64,000 bases of DNA from Cupriavidus necator A5-1 (GCF_000744095.1 NZ_JQLI01000001.1:3658001-3722000), one strand, 5' to 3'; positions 1 to 8,666 are shown, numbered from the stretch's first letter. Translations and numbers: made by a program. The notes: generated by a model from the letters alone, not told the origin.

Positions 1-1
1 C

Positions 2-361
2 GCCGGCAGCACCACCTACCAGCAACTGAAGGAAGCCTGCCAGGCCGGCGTGGCCGCAGGCTGGCTGTGCGACCGGGAAGGCGGTGGCATCCGCTACGGC
101 CGCATCTTCAAGCCTGCCGACGACCTGCACGGCTTCTCGGTGGATGTGGTCGACATGCAGGACATTGCCGGCCCGCACCATACCCATCCCAATGGCGAGA
201 TCGACCTGATCATGCCGCTCGACGGAGACGCGGAGTTCGACGGCCGCCCGGCGGGCTGGCTGGTGTGCCCGCCGGGAAGCGCCCACCGCCCCACCGTCAG
301 CAACGGCCGCGCGCTGGTGCTCTACCTGCTGCCGGAAGGCCGCATCGACTTCACGCGCTGA
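2..361 (+). CDS. DUF4863 family protein, C-terminal part (truncated by window edge)
   Basis: The reading frame is open from the first bases of the window, so the start lies upstream. The visible 119 residues contain a cupin-like segment with HHTHPNGEID (residues about 57-66 of the visible part) and end with a short GRIDFTR tail. The His/Glu pattern suggests a metal-binding cupin fold. DUF4863 proteins are commonly encoded inside aerobic benzoyl-CoA (box) clusters, and one family member is a 4-hydroxylaminobenzoate lyase. Here it lies 8 bp before the semialdehyde dehydrogenase, which fits co-transcription. Its exact role in benzoate breakdown is not known from this sequence. The family call is by recognition of the sequence, not by search. 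Confidence 0.7.
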   Translation, partial: AGSTTYQQLKEACQAGVAAGWLCDREGGGIRYGRIFKPADDLHGFSVDVVDMQDIAGPHHTHPNGEIDLIMPLDGDAEFDGRPAGWLVCPPGSAHRPTVSNGRALVLYLLPEGRIDFTR

Positions 362-369
362 GATCCCCC

Positions 370-1917
370 ATGACTGAATTGCTTTCCAACTACCTCGGCG
401 GCAAGTGGCAAGCCGGCAGCGGCACCGGCACGGCGTTGTTCGATCCGGTGCTCGGGGATGAACTGGTGCGTGTGGACGCAACCGGGCTGGACCTGGCGGC
501 CGGTTTCGCCTTTGCGCGGGAACAGGGCGGTGCCGCGCTCCGCGCACTGACCTACCGCCAGCGCTCTGCGCTGCTGGCCGAGGTCGTCAAGGTGCTGCAG
601 GCCAACCGCGACGCCTACTACGAGATTGCCACCGCCAACAGCGGTACCATGAAGAACGACTCGGCGGTCGACATCGACGGCGGCATCTTCACGCTGGGCA
701 CCTATGCAAAGCTTGGCGATACGCTCGGCGACCGGCATTACCTGCTCGATGGCGAGGCCGCGCGCCTTGGCAAGGATCCGCTGTTCCAGTCGCAGCACGT
801 GCTGGTGCCCACGCGCGGCGTAGCGCTGTTTATCAATGCCTTCAACTTCCCGAGCTGGGGCCTGTGGGAGAAGGCCGCGCCCGCGCTGCTGGCCGGCGTG
901 CCGGTGATCGTCAAACCCGCCACGGCCACTGCCTGGCTGACCCAGCGCATGGTGCACGACGTGGTCGAGGCTGGCGTGCTGCCTGCGGGCGCATTGTCGG
1001 TGGTGTGCGGCAGCTCGGCCGGCCTGCTCGACCAGTTGCAGCCGTTCGACGTGGTGTCGTTCACCGGCTCGGCCGATACGGCTGCGGTGATCCGTTCGCA
1101 TCCGGCGATCGCGCAGCGTTCGGTGCGCGTGAACATCGAGGCGGACAGCATCAATTCTGCGGTATTGCTGCCAGGCGATAGCCCGGACACCGCCGCCTTC
1201 GACCTGCTGGTCAAGGAAGCGGTGCGCGAGATGACGGTCAAGTCGGGACAGAAATGCACCGCGATCCGGCGCGTGTTCGTGCCCGAGGCGCTGTTCGGGC
1301 AAGCGGCGGAGGCCATCGGTGCGCGCCTGTCGAAAGTCACCGTGGGCAACCCGCGCAACGAGGCCGTGCGCATGGGCGCGCTGGTCAGCCGCGCACAGTT
1401 CAACGCCGTACAGGAAGGCCTGGCAAACCTGCGCAAGCATGCGCAGGTGCTGCATGACGGCACGCAGCAGCCGCTGGTCGATGCCGATCCCGCCGTGGCC
1501 TGCTGCATCGGCCCGACCTTGCTCGGCGTCAACGATGCTGACGCTGCCGGCGCGGTGCATGACACCGAAGTCTTTGGCCCCGTAGCCACGCTACTGCCCT
1601 ACCGCGATACCGTCCACGCGCTCGCGCTGGTACGCCGCTGCCAGGGCTCGCTGGTGACATCGCTCTATGGCAGCAACGCTGCCGCGCTGGGCGCCGCCGC
1701 GGTGGAATTGGCCGACAGCCACGGCCGCGTGCACGTGATCTCGCCCGACGTCGCGCAACTCCACACCGGCCACGGCAACGTGATGCCGCAATCGCTGCAC
1801 GGCGGCCCCGGCCGCGCCGGCGGCGGCGAAGAACTGGGCGGCCTGCGCGCGCTGAATTTCTACCACCGTCGCAGCGCCATCCAGGCCAGCACCGCAGTGC
1901 TCGACACCCTCGCCTGA
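370..1917 (+). CDS. boxD: 3,4-dehydroadipyl-CoA semialdehyde dehydrogenase (PaaZ-like ALDH domain)
   Basis: A 515-residue aldehyde dehydrogenase that should oxidise 3,4-dehydroadipyl-CoA semialdehyde with NADP in the box pathway of aerobic benzoate degradation, after BoxC ring opening. The catalytic cysteine is visible as SGQKC (Cys296), with the general-base glutamate in VNIEAD and the cofactor-binding NAFNFPSWG segment near residue 160. It resembles the ALDH half of PaaZ but lacks the hydratase half. The ATG at 370 is chosen because it starts the homology (MTELLSNYLGGKW); the longer in-frame extension overlaps the upstream gene. It is followed 83 bp later by benzoate-CoA ligase, as expected for one operon. 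The exact substrate is inferred from the neighbours. Confidence 0.85.
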   Translation: MTELLSNYLGGKWQAGSGTGTALFDPVLGDELVRVDATGLDLAAGFAFAREQGGAALRALTYRQRSALLAEVVKVLQANRDAYYEIATANSGTMKNDSAVDIDGGIFTLGTYAKLGDTLGDRHYLLDGEAARLGKDPLFQSQHVLVPTRGVALFINAFNFPSWGLWEKAAPALLAGVPVIVKPATATAWLTQRMVHDVVEAGVLPAGALSVVCGSSAGLLDQLQPFDVVSFTGSADTAAVIRSHPAIAQRSVRVNIEADSINSAVLLPGDSPDTAAFDLLVKEAVREMTVKSGQKCTAIRRVFVPEALFGQAAEAIGARLSKVTVGNPRNEAVRMGALVSRAQFNAVQEGLANLRKHAQVLHDGTQQPLVDADPAVACCIGPTLLGVNDADAAGAVHDTEVFGPVATLLPYRDTVHALALVRRCQGSLVTSLYGSNAAALGAAAVELADSHGRVHVISPDVAQLHTGHGNVMPQSLHGGPGRAGGGEELGGLRALNFYHRRSAIQASTAVLDTLA

Positions 1918-2000
1918 CTGTCAGCCATCCGGCTTTACCGCGCCGCCACGTCCGCATGGCGGCGCGCAGCACACCGTACACCAGAAACGGGGAGACACGC

Positions 2001-3605
2001 ATGACCGCCATCACCGCAGACGTCCCGGTCCCGCCGCCGGGCACGTCCTTCAACTTTGCGGCGCACTTGCTCGGCTGCAACGCGGCGCGCGCCGGCAAGG
2101 CCGCCTATATCGACGACGACGGCCAGCTTACCTATGGCGAACTGGCGCAGCAGGTGCGGCGCCTGGCCGCCGCGCTGCTCGATGCCGGCATCCGCCGCGA
2201 GGAGCGCGTGCTGCTGCTGATGCACGACTGCATCGACTGGCCGATGTGCTTCCTGGGCGCGATGTATGCCGGCATCGTGCCGGTTGCCGTCAATACGCTG
2301 CTGACCGCCGACGACTACACCTACATGCTGCAGCACAGCCGCGCGCAGGCGGTACTGGTCTCGGCCGCGCTGCTGCCGCTGCTGCAGGAAGCGCTGGCGC
2401 GGCCCGGGCATGAAGTCGGCAAGGTGTTCGTCTCGCGGGCGCGTGGGCCGCTGCCGGACGGCATGGTGGCGCTCGATACCGTGCTCGCCACGCAAACGCC
2501 GTTGTCCGCGCCTGCCGCGACCAGCCCCGACGATCCCGGCTTCTGGCTCTATTCGTCCGGCTCGACGGGGCAGCCCAAGGGCGTGGTGCATAGCCACGGC
2601 AATCCATACTGGACGGCCGGCCTGTATGCGGGCCCCGTGCTCGGCCTGCAGGAACAGGACATCTGCTTCTCCGCGGCCAAGCTCTATTTCGCCTACGGGC
2701 TCGGCAACGGCCTCAGCTTCCCGCTCAGTGTGGGCGCGACGGTGGTGCTGATGGCCGAACGGCCCACGCCCGAAGCCACCTTCCGCCGCTGGCGCGAGCA
2801 GAAGCCGACCGTGTTCTTCGGCGCGCCCACGGGCTATGCTGGCATGCTCGCATCGCCGGCGCTGCCCGCGCGCGACGAGGTGGCGCTGCGTCTGTGCTCG
2901 TCCGCCGGCGAGGCGTTGCCCGCCGACATCGGCCTGCGCTTCACCGCCCATTTCGGCTGCGAGATCATCGACGGCATCGGGTCCACCGAGATGCTGCATA
3001 TCTTCCTGTCGAATCGCCCCGGCCAGGTGCGCTACGGCACCACCGGCTGGCCGGTGCCGGGCTACACCATCGAGCTGCGCGACGAGGAAGGCCGCCCGGC
3101 GCCCGACGGCGAGATCGGCGACCTCTATATCCAGGGCCCCAGCGCCGCGATGATGTACTGGGCCAACCGCGAGAAGTCGCGCGAGACCTTCCGCGGCGGC
3201 TGGACCAAGAGCGGCGACAAGTACGTGCGCAACCCCGACGGCACCTACAGCTACGCCGGGCGCAGCGACGACATGCTCAAGGTCAGCGGCATCTACGTAT
3301 TGCCGTTCGAGGTCGAGGCCACGCTGGTGCAGCACCCGGCCGTGCTGGAAGCCGCGGTGATCGGCGTGCCCGACCCTGAAGGGCTGGTCAAGACCAAGGC
3401 CTTCGTGGTGCTGAAGGCGAACGCGCAGCTTGGCGACGGCGAACTGAAGGCCTTCGTCAAGGAGCGGCTGGCCGCCTACAAGTACCCGCGCGCGATCGAG
3501 TTTGTCGAGGCACTGCCCAAGACCGCCACGGGCAAGATCCAGCGTTTCGTATTGCGCGAGCGCGAACGGAAGGCCGCCGAAGAGCGTGCCGCAGCGGTGG
3601 CGTGA
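2001..3605 (+). CDS. bclA: benzoate-CoA ligase
   Basis: A 534-residue member of the ANL adenylating superfamily that activates benzoate to benzoyl-CoA using ATP and CoA, the first step of the box pathway. The phosphate-binding motif YSSGSTGQPKGVVHSH is at about residues 180-195, the A8 hinge region GRSDDMLKVSG near residue 425, and the A10 lysine loop PKTATGKIQRF near residue 513. Length matches known benzoate-CoA ligases. A GGAGA ribosome site lies 5-10 bp before the ATG at 2001, which decides the start over a longer in-frame ORF. It is flanked by boxD and an aromatic acid transporter, so substrate benzoate (or 4-hydroxybenzoate) is well supported by context. Confidence 0.9.
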   Translation: MTAITADVPVPPPGTSFNFAAHLLGCNAARAGKAAYIDDDGQLTYGELAQQVRRLAAALLDAGIRREERVLLLMHDCIDWPMCFLGAMYAGIVPVAVNTLLTADDYTYMLQHSRAQAVLVSAALLPLLQEALARPGHEVGKVFVSRARGPLPDGMVALDTVLATQTPLSAPAATSPDDPGFWLYSSGSTGQPKGVVHSHGNPYWTAGLYAGPVLGLQEQDICFSAAKLYFAYGLGNGLSFPLSVGATVVLMAERPTPEATFRRWREQKPTVFFGAPTGYAGMLASPALPARDEVALRLCSSAGEALPADIGLRFTAHFGCEIIDGIGSTEMLHIFLSNRPGQVRYGTTGWPVPGYTIELRDEEGRPAPDGEIGDLYIQGPSAAMMYWANREKSRETFRGGWTKSGDKYVRNPDGTYSYAGRSDDMLKVSGIYVLPFEVEATLVQHPAVLEAAVIGVPDPEGLVKTKAFVVLKANAQLGDGELKAFVKERLAAYKYPRAIEFVEALPKTATGKIQRFVLRERERKAAEERAAAVA

Positions 3606-3652
3606 CCGGCAACGCCGGCCGCCCCGCCATACCACCATACCGGAGACAAACC

Positions 3653-5014
3653 ATGCGTCAGATCGATGTCCACAAGCTGGCCGACGCGGCCCGCTTCAAC
3701 CGCTTCCATGCGCTTATCCTGTTCTGGTGCGCGATCATCATCATCTTCGACGGCTATGACCTGGCCGTGGCCGGCATCGCGCTGCCATCGATCATGAAGC
3801 AGATGGGCGTGACCGCCACCAGCGCGGGCTTTATGGTCAGCTCGGCGCTGTTCGGCATGATGTTCGGTGCGATCTTCCTCGGCACCGTGGCCGACCGCAT
3901 CGGCCGGCGCCGCGCGATCGCCATCTGCATCCTGCTATTCAGCGCCTTTACCGCAACCGCGGGCTTTACCAGCGACCCGGTGACGTTCAGCATCACGCGC
4001 TTCCTGGCGGGGCTGGGCATCGGCGGCGTGATGCCCAACGTGGTGGCGCAGATGACCGAGTACTCGCCGCGCAAGCTGCGCGGCACGCTGGTGACGCTGA
4101 TGTTCAGCGGCTATTCGGTCGGCGGCATGCTGGCCGCGCTGCTGGGCAAGGGGCTGATCGAGAGCTATGGCTGGCAGTCGGTTTTCCTCGCCGCCGGCCT
4201 GCCGGTGCTGCTGATCCCGCTGGTGCTGCGCTCGCTGCCGGAGTCGATGCCGTACCTGATCCGCACCGGCCAGACCGACGCGCTGCAATCCGTGGTATCG
4301 CGCCTGGTGCCTTCGCATCGCGCGCAAGCCGGCGACGTTTTCACGCTGGCCGCGGACGACAAGGCTGGCAGCGCGCCGATCCGCCGCCTGTTCCAGGACG
4401 GCCGCGGCTTCAGCACGGTGATGTTCTGGGTGGCGTTCTTTATGTGCCTGTTCATGGTGTACGCGCTCAGCTCGTGGCTGACCAAGCTGATGGCTGGCGC
4501 AGGCTACAGCCTGGGCTCGGCGCTGACTTTCGTGCTGGTGCTGAACTTCGGCGCGATGATCGGCGCCATCGGTGGCGGCTGGCTGGCCGACCGGCTGCCG
4601 ATCAAGTACGTGCTGATCGGTATGTACTCGCTGGCCGCGGTGTCGATCACACTGCTGGGCTACCCGATGCCCAGCGCCGCGCTGTTCGTCGTGGTGGGCC
4701 TGGCCGGCGCCTCCACCATCGGCACGCAGATTGTCACCTACGCCTATGCGGGCCAGTTCTACCCGATGGCGGTGCGCGGCACCGGCATCGGCTGGGCCTC
4801 GGGCGTGGGGCGCAGCGGCGCGATCCTGGCGCCGATCGTGATTGGCGTGCTCGTGGGGATGTCGCTGCCGTTGCAGCAGAACTTCATGGCGATTGCGATT
4901 CCGGCGGTGATTGCGGTGCTGGCGGTGTCGCTGATTGATAACCGGAGGTCGGCGTCGGCGGAGGTGGGGATTGGCGTTGCGCCTGCGCCTGTGGCTGCGG
5001 TAAAGGAGGCTTGA
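3653..5014 (+). CDS. aromatic acid:H+ symporter, MFS (benzoate/4-hydroxybenzoate type)
   Basis: A 453-residue, 12-helix major facilitator protein of the AAHS family (BenK/PcaK relatives), expected to bring benzoate or a related aromatic acid into the cell by proton symport. The first helix carries the family DGYD motif (FDGYDLAVAG) and the loop between helices 2 and 3 has GTVADRIGRRR. A second such motif, GGWLADRL, occurs after helix 8. The ATG at 3653 follows a GGAGA ribosome site by 5-6 bp; the longer ORF start overlaps the ligase gene. Its position directly after the ligase supports a role in feeding the box pathway. BenK versus PcaK cannot be settled by eye, so no symbol is given. Confidence 0.85.
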   Translation: MRQIDVHKLADAARFNRFHALILFWCAIIIIFDGYDLAVAGIALPSIMKQMGVTATSAGFMVSSALFGMMFGAIFLGTVADRIGRRRAIAICILLFSAFTATAGFTSDPVTFSITRFLAGLGIGGVMPNVVAQMTEYSPRKLRGTLVTLMFSGYSVGGMLAALLGKGLIESYGWQSVFLAAGLPVLLIPLVLRSLPESMPYLIRTGQTDALQSVVSRLVPSHRAQAGDVFTLAADDKAGSAPIRRLFQDGRGFSTVMFWVAFFMCLFMVYALSSWLTKLMAGAGYSLGSALTFVLVLNFGAMIGAIGGGWLADRLPIKYVLIGMYSLAAVSITLLGYPMPSAALFVVVGLAGASTIGTQIVTYAYAGQFYPMAVRGTGIGWASGVGRSGAILAPIVIGVLVGMSLPLQQNFMAIAIPAVIAVLAVSLIDNRRSASAEVGIGVAPAPVAAVKEA

Positions 5015-5036
5015 GAGAAGCGAAATCGCTTTCTCT
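5015..5036 (+). terminator. hairpin directly after the transporter stop codon
   Basis: GAGAAGCG and CGCTTTCTC pair around an AAAT loop with one bulged A, starting one base after the stop codon. There is no clear T-tract after it, so it may protect the 3' end of the box operon transcript rather than terminate it by itself. Confidence 0.35.
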
Positions 5037-5049
5037 GCCACCGACCGGT

Positions 5050-5066
5050 CCCCTCTCCCACTTGTG
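5050..5066. repeat. left half of a palindromic intergenic repeat, ending in the IS target duplication
   Basis: CCCCTCTCCCACTTGTG matches the left arm of the palindromic repeat seen five more times in this window. The last eight bases, CACTTGTG (5059-5066), recur directly at 8541-8548 on the other side of the IS. Joining the two halves gives an uninterrupted CCCTCTCCC-loop-GGGAGGGG palindrome, so the IS inserted in the loop. Confidence 0.75.
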
Positions 5067-5082
5067 CTTGCCTTTACCCACA
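5067..5082. repeat. left terminal inverted repeat of the IS
   Basis: CTTGCCTTTACCCACA, a perfect 16-base match to the reverse complement of 8525-8540. Confidence 0.93.
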
Positions 5083-5094
5083 ACTTCCGGCGGC

Positions 5095-8000
5095 TTACTC
5101 GTTTTTCTGGAAGATCCGATACATTTCGGTGATTTCGTGCAAAACGAGGAAGCCGCGCCAGAGGACAGTAGCACCGGGGGGATCGTCGTTTTTGCGACCC
5201 AGGTAGCCGCCGAGCTTGGCGATCCAAAGGACCGCTTCGCTGAGTTTGGGTGCCTGCTCCGGTGGCTTGGATGTGCCGTGCGTGCGGCAGTACAAGGCCT
5301 GCCATTCGAGCGATTGCAGTAGCACCGAGCAAGGGATATCGGCTTCGAGCCGGCCCAGCATAGTCGCATACAAGATGCGCCAGCCGATTACGGCGAACAG
5401 GGCCGTGGCCCGCAGGAACCGCTCCAGCGTCCCGAACTGCCGGGCTTCGATCTGGCAGCCACTTTTCAGGACACGATGCCAGGATTGTCGGGTAAAGGAC
5501 TGGCGCGGTGCTCGGCTTGTCCGGCCCGTTTCCAGCCCCTCCCCATAAGAACTGCTCGTGAGGTTTTCCCTCAAGCAGCTCACCCAGTGAGATTCATCGC
5601 AAGGGTTATGAGTCCTATCGGTGTGGCGACCACTTTCACGCGAACCCCTCCGCGCCCGACAGCGGGCGCGTCTTCCAGTCCCAGAACAGTCCCAGGACTC
5701 CGTAGAGGTACTCGTTACTCCATCGTCGCCACCCGATGCTCGTCTTCTGGCGTCGCTTGCGCCGCGTTAGCAGGGTTCGAACCTTCATTTCCAGATAGTC
5801 GCGCACCTCGCTGAAGGCGCGACTGGCGTTGCCGACCCGGAAGTAGTTGACCCATCCCGCCACCGCAGCGTTGAGTTTCGCGACCAGCTTCACGGCCGGG
5901 GTCGAGCCTCCATGCCGGATGATGTCGCGGATCCTCGCCTTGATGGCTTGGCGAGCCTTCTTCTTGGGGGTCATCAGGACGAAGTACCCGTTCCCCGCTC
6001 GTTTGCGCACGCGACGCAGGTCGAATCCCAGAAACCCAAAGGCGTCCTCCTTCAATGTATCCACCACAATGGTTTTCTCCGTGTTCAACTCGACGCCTAG
6101 CGGCACGAGTTGTTCCCGCAAACGCTGCAGGGCACGTTCAGCCCAGCCGCGTTTGGTGTGGTGGCCACTGACGGTGATGACAATGTCGTCAGCAAACCGG
6201 TGATAGTTCACTGCCTCGTAAGGGCCCTGTGCCGTCTTGCGTCGAATCTCATCGAACATCCAGTCAATCTCATTCAAGTAGATGTTCGCAGCGAGTGGGC
6301 TAAATGGGCCACCTTGCGGTACCCCAACTTTGCCCGCTGCTTTGATAACCTGCTTGACCAAGTGCATGACCTGAGGATCCTGAATGCGCTTCGCGATCTT
6401 GCCCAACAGGGTTGAATGTTGAATTGTGTCAAAGTAGCGCGACAAATCCACATCAACCACCGTCGACATGCGCCGCAGCACACTGCGTCTGACTTCCGCC
6501 AGCGCGCGGTGTGGGGACCGCTTCGGTCGGAACCCGTAGGAGTTCGGGCAGAAGTCCGCCTCGAATACCGCTTCGAGGATCAGTTTCAGCGCCCCCTGCA
6601 CCACGCGGTCGCGGATGCAAGGAACCTGGAGAACGCGGACCTTGCCATTGCTCTTCGGGATCTCTACCCTGCGGTTCGGCTTGGGTTCATACCTGCCTGT
6701 TTTGAGGTCTGCCTGAATCTCCGCAAGGAATACAGTACGTCCCGATGCCTCGATGTCTTCAAAACTCAGATCATCGATTCCCGGCGCACCGCCGTTCCTC
6801 TTGGCGATACGGTAGGCCTCGTCGAGGGTTTCACTCTTCGCAATATGTACGAAGAGCCCCCAGAAGCGATGAGTCTTGTCAGACTTCGCCTTGCGATATA
6901 TCCGCCTTCTCAGTTCCTGCAGACTGCCGGATGCCTTTGTCATTTCATCCCTGCCTCACCTTGTTGGGCGGAGTACTCACCGGTCCGGGCCCTTCCCTCC
7001 GGGCGCGTTTTGCTGCACGCCCATCGACAGTACTACGACCCGATCCGTCACCCTGGCACCTATGCCCGCATTTCCCACTCGCGGTTATAGCGGACATCTC
7101 CTCGACGGGATTTCTCCGCCGGGTGCCGAGGGCTTCTCCAGTTTCCACGTTATCCTTCACACCATGTCGCCGCTGATACCCCGCCGGTGAGAGTTGCCGC
7201 ATCGGACTCGTTTCGGACAACTCTTGCTGCTTTCGCGCGTTATCGACCGTCTCAGCCACCGGGTTTTCGTGTGACGAGGCTACATCTGCGTTCACTGCAC
7301 GTTGCAACCTGGTGCGTTGCATACACTCCTTTCTGAGCATACTGTCGGAGGGCTCCGTCATCTTGCTTTCGCGCCATGACGCCTCCCAAGCTACGAGGCT
7401 TGAGTCTTTTGCCTCGGTCGGACTTACACCGACTGGATAACGTGTCCTTATCTGGACACACCAATGGTCCAGCGACGAGCGTACCAGCTCAGCCGTTCGA
7501 GCACATCTTCCAGCGTTTGGGTGGGCATCGAACTGAGCAACATCCATTCGAGCGGCTCAACGCCTTCGGGCGGGTCGATTTCCAGCGCCTGAATGGCAAA
7601 CACTTCGAGACTCGGTAGAGCCTCTGCACCGCGGCTGCGCGGCGGTCGCAGTTGGACGGGCACACAGCGCAAAGCCAGTCGGGCACTACGTGCCTGCCTG
7701 GCGCCGGACCTGGGCACGTGCAGTACGGTCTCCCCAAGTACAGGAGCCGCGGCAACCGTCTCCCACAGATACTTCTCTGGGTGGTCCACGCCCCGATTCC
7801 AGGCGGCCCGCACCAACCAGTCCACCCCCGCTGGGCGCGGCGCCAGGAACACGTCATACACATCGCCCTCGCGATCGCTGACGGCAACAAGGTGCGTGTC
7901 CGGACACTGCATCTTGAGCGGCTCAAGGCATTCCAGCCCCTCCAGCCACTTCACGCTTTCCTTCTCGCGAATGGACAGCGCCCGGCGCTGCCTGGCCTTG

Positions 8001-8461
8001 CCCGATGCTTGAGGCGCACGCACCCACGTCTTCATGCTCAACACGCCCAGTGGCAGGCCCTCAGGCGTCACCGCCAGCACGCTGTGCAACATGAATCCGT
8101 GCAAATTGCCGCCCGTGCCGTGACCAAGTCCCTCAGTCGCAGGCAAATTTGTCAGATTGAATTCCGTGGTGTCCTGCACCGCCAATACGACAGGCACCTG
8201 CTGCATGCGACCCACGGTTTGAGCGACGTGGCTCGCCAGTATTCCGTCCGGGTCAACCGCCTCATTATCAAAGAAGCGATATGCTGCCTTGAGTTGGGCA
8301 CCACTCAAGGCCTGCGGGAACGAAACATGGGCTTTTTGCGCCAGTCCGCGCGCCAATGCCACAAGGCGCTGCGTGCGACGTGCATCGCCCAACTGAGCGC
8401 CACCGAATTCGTCGCTGGCCCAGTCTTCCAGATCTTCCGTATCAGGCAAAATTGCCACCAC
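5095..8461 (-). CDS. IS4/Tn5-like DDE transposase, two exons split by a group II intron
   Basis: Exon 1 is 8461-7462 and exon 2 is 5486-5095 on the minus strand; joined they give one 463-codon ORF with no stop (1000 + 392 nt). Catalytic residues match Tn5 transposase: Asp97 in AVQDTTE, Asp196 in VSDREGD, and a Y-x2-R-x3-E-x6-K signature (Tyr327, Arg330, Glu334, Lys341), with the same spacing as Tn5. The split falls after the first base of the Glu334 codon (G|AA), so the unspliced message ends soon after RWTIG and lacks the catalytic glutamate. Exon 2 holds the C-terminal helices, including the conserved LGGYLGRKND region. Start is a GTG. Activity would depend on intron splicing. Protein family is certain; present activity is inferred. 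Confidence 0.9.
5549..5581 (-). ncRNA. group II intron domain V (catalytic hairpin)
   Basis: On the minus strand the sequence starts GAGCTGCTTGAGGG, has a GAAA-like loop, and closes with CCTCACGAGCAGTTC. This is the 33-34 nt domain V helix, with the AGC catalytic triad near its 5' side and the usual internal bulge. It follows the maturase stop by about 55 bases, the usual arrangement. Confidence 0.85.
5636..6943 (-). CDS. ltrA: group II intron reverse transcriptase/maturase
   Basis: A 435-residue intron-encoded protein that helps the intron RNA fold and splice and copies it into DNA at a new site. RT blocks are visible: GGAPGIDDL near residue 52, RRVEIPKSNGKVRVLQVP near 90, YGFRPKRSPHRAL near 136, DVDLSRYFDTI near 160, GVPQGGPFSPLAANIYLNEID near 205 (only key residues shown), and the polymerase motif as RFADDIVI. 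That motif is FADD instead of the common YADD. A maturase (X) region with AGWVNYFRVGN follows. There is no H-N-H endonuclease domain at the C terminus, so the protein is of the endonuclease-minus type. The ATG at 6943 is preceded by a weak GGGA site. Confidence 0.95.
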   Translation of the reverse strand: MTKASGSLQELRRRIYRKAKSDKTHRFWGLFVHIAKSETLDEAYRIAKRNGGAPGIDDLSFEDIEASGRTVFLAEIQADLKTGRYEPKPNRRVEIPKSNGKVRVLQVPCIRDRVVQGALKLILEAVFEADFCPNSYGFRPKRSPHRALAEVRRSVLRRMSTVVDVDLSRYFDTIQHSTLLGKIAKRIQDPQVMHLVKQVIKAAGKVGVPQGGPFSPLAANIYLNEIDWMFDEIRRKTAQGPYEAVNYHRFADDIVITVSGHHTKRGWAERALQRLREQLVPLGVELNTEKTIVVDTLKEDAFGFLGFDLRRVRKRAGNGYFVLMTPKKKARQAIKARIRDIIRHGGSTPAVKLVAKLNAAVAGWVNYFRVGNASRAFSEVRDYLEMKVRTLLTRRKRRQKTSIGWRRWSNEYLYGVLGLFWDWKTRPLSGAEGFA

Positions 8462-8524
8462 TGATTGTCAACTTCATCCGAAGTTAACACCGTCCAATCC
8501 GGTTTACAACCTTTCCTATCGAGA

Positions 8525-8540
8525 TGTGGGTAAAGGCAAG
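8525..8540. repeat. right terminal inverted repeat of the IS
   Basis: TGTGGGTAAAGGCAAG, the perfect complement of the left end at 5067-5082. The transposase start lies 63 bp inside it. Confidence 0.93.
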
Positions 8541-8556
8541 CACTTGTGGGAGGGGG
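8541..8556. repeat. right half of the interrupted palindromic repeat, starting with the IS target duplication
   Basis: CACTTGTGGGAGGGGG begins with the second copy of the 8-bp target duplication (8541-8548) and completes the right arm of the palindrome whose left arm is at 5050-5066. Confidence 0.75.
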
Positions 8557-8626
8557 CTAGGGTGAGGGCCAGGCCTTTGCGGACCAAGGCGTTCCCTCGC
8601 AGCGGACACGCCTGCCCTCACCCCCT

Positions 8627-8666
8627 GCCCCTCTCCCGCAAGCAGGAGAGGGGAGCAAACCGGCGG
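8627..8666. repeat. dispersed palindromic repeat (REP-like), copy 1
   Basis: CCCCTCTCCCGC and GCAGGAGAGGGG form a stem around a short AA loop, followed by the shared tail GAGCAAACCGGCGG. It lies downstream of the stop of the minus-strand hydrolase gene. The same arms and tail recur near 22.3, 30.1, 45.4 and 52.3 kb. Confidence 0.7.

Larger units (their letters stand above)
5487..7461 (-). mobile_element. group II intron with maturase ORF, inside the transposase gene
   Basis: The intron runs from 7461 to 5487 on the minus strand (1975 bp). Its 5' end reads GTGTG, fitting the GUGYG consensus, and its 3' end reads CCCGAC, fitting the AY consensus. About 518 bases before the maturase start should form domains I-III; the ORF sits in domain IV; a clear domain V hairpin follows at 5581-5549 and a domain VI-like stem with a TTTACCC segment lies just before the 3' end. 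The boundaries were fixed by requiring the flanking exons to rebuild the transposase YREK signature, which they do exactly. No tandem or truncated copy is seen in the window. Confidence 0.92.
5067..8540 (-). mobile_element. IS4-family (Tn5/IS50-like) insertion sequence carrying a group II intron
   Basis: The element is bounded by perfect 16-bp inverted repeats (CTTGCCTTTACCCACA at 5067-5082 and its complement at 8525-8540) and flanked by an 8-bp direct repeat CACTTGTG. Total length is 3474 bp; subtracting the 1975-bp intron gives 1499 bp, the usual size for IS50-like members of the IS4 family. The single transposase gene reads on the minus strand and is split by the intron. Intact ends, target duplication and an in-frame spliced transposase all suggest a fairly recent arrival. 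Confidence 0.93.

Noticed and set aside
67..369. N-terminal extension of the boxD frame over the DUF4863 gene
   Set aside because: The DUF4863 reading frame is conserved there and aldehyde dehydrogenase homology begins at the ATG at 370.
6945..7547. A 200-codon minus-strand ORF upstream of the intron maturase
   Set aside because: It spans the 5' structural domains of the intron and crosses the exon-intron boundary; it is RNA structure, not protein coding.
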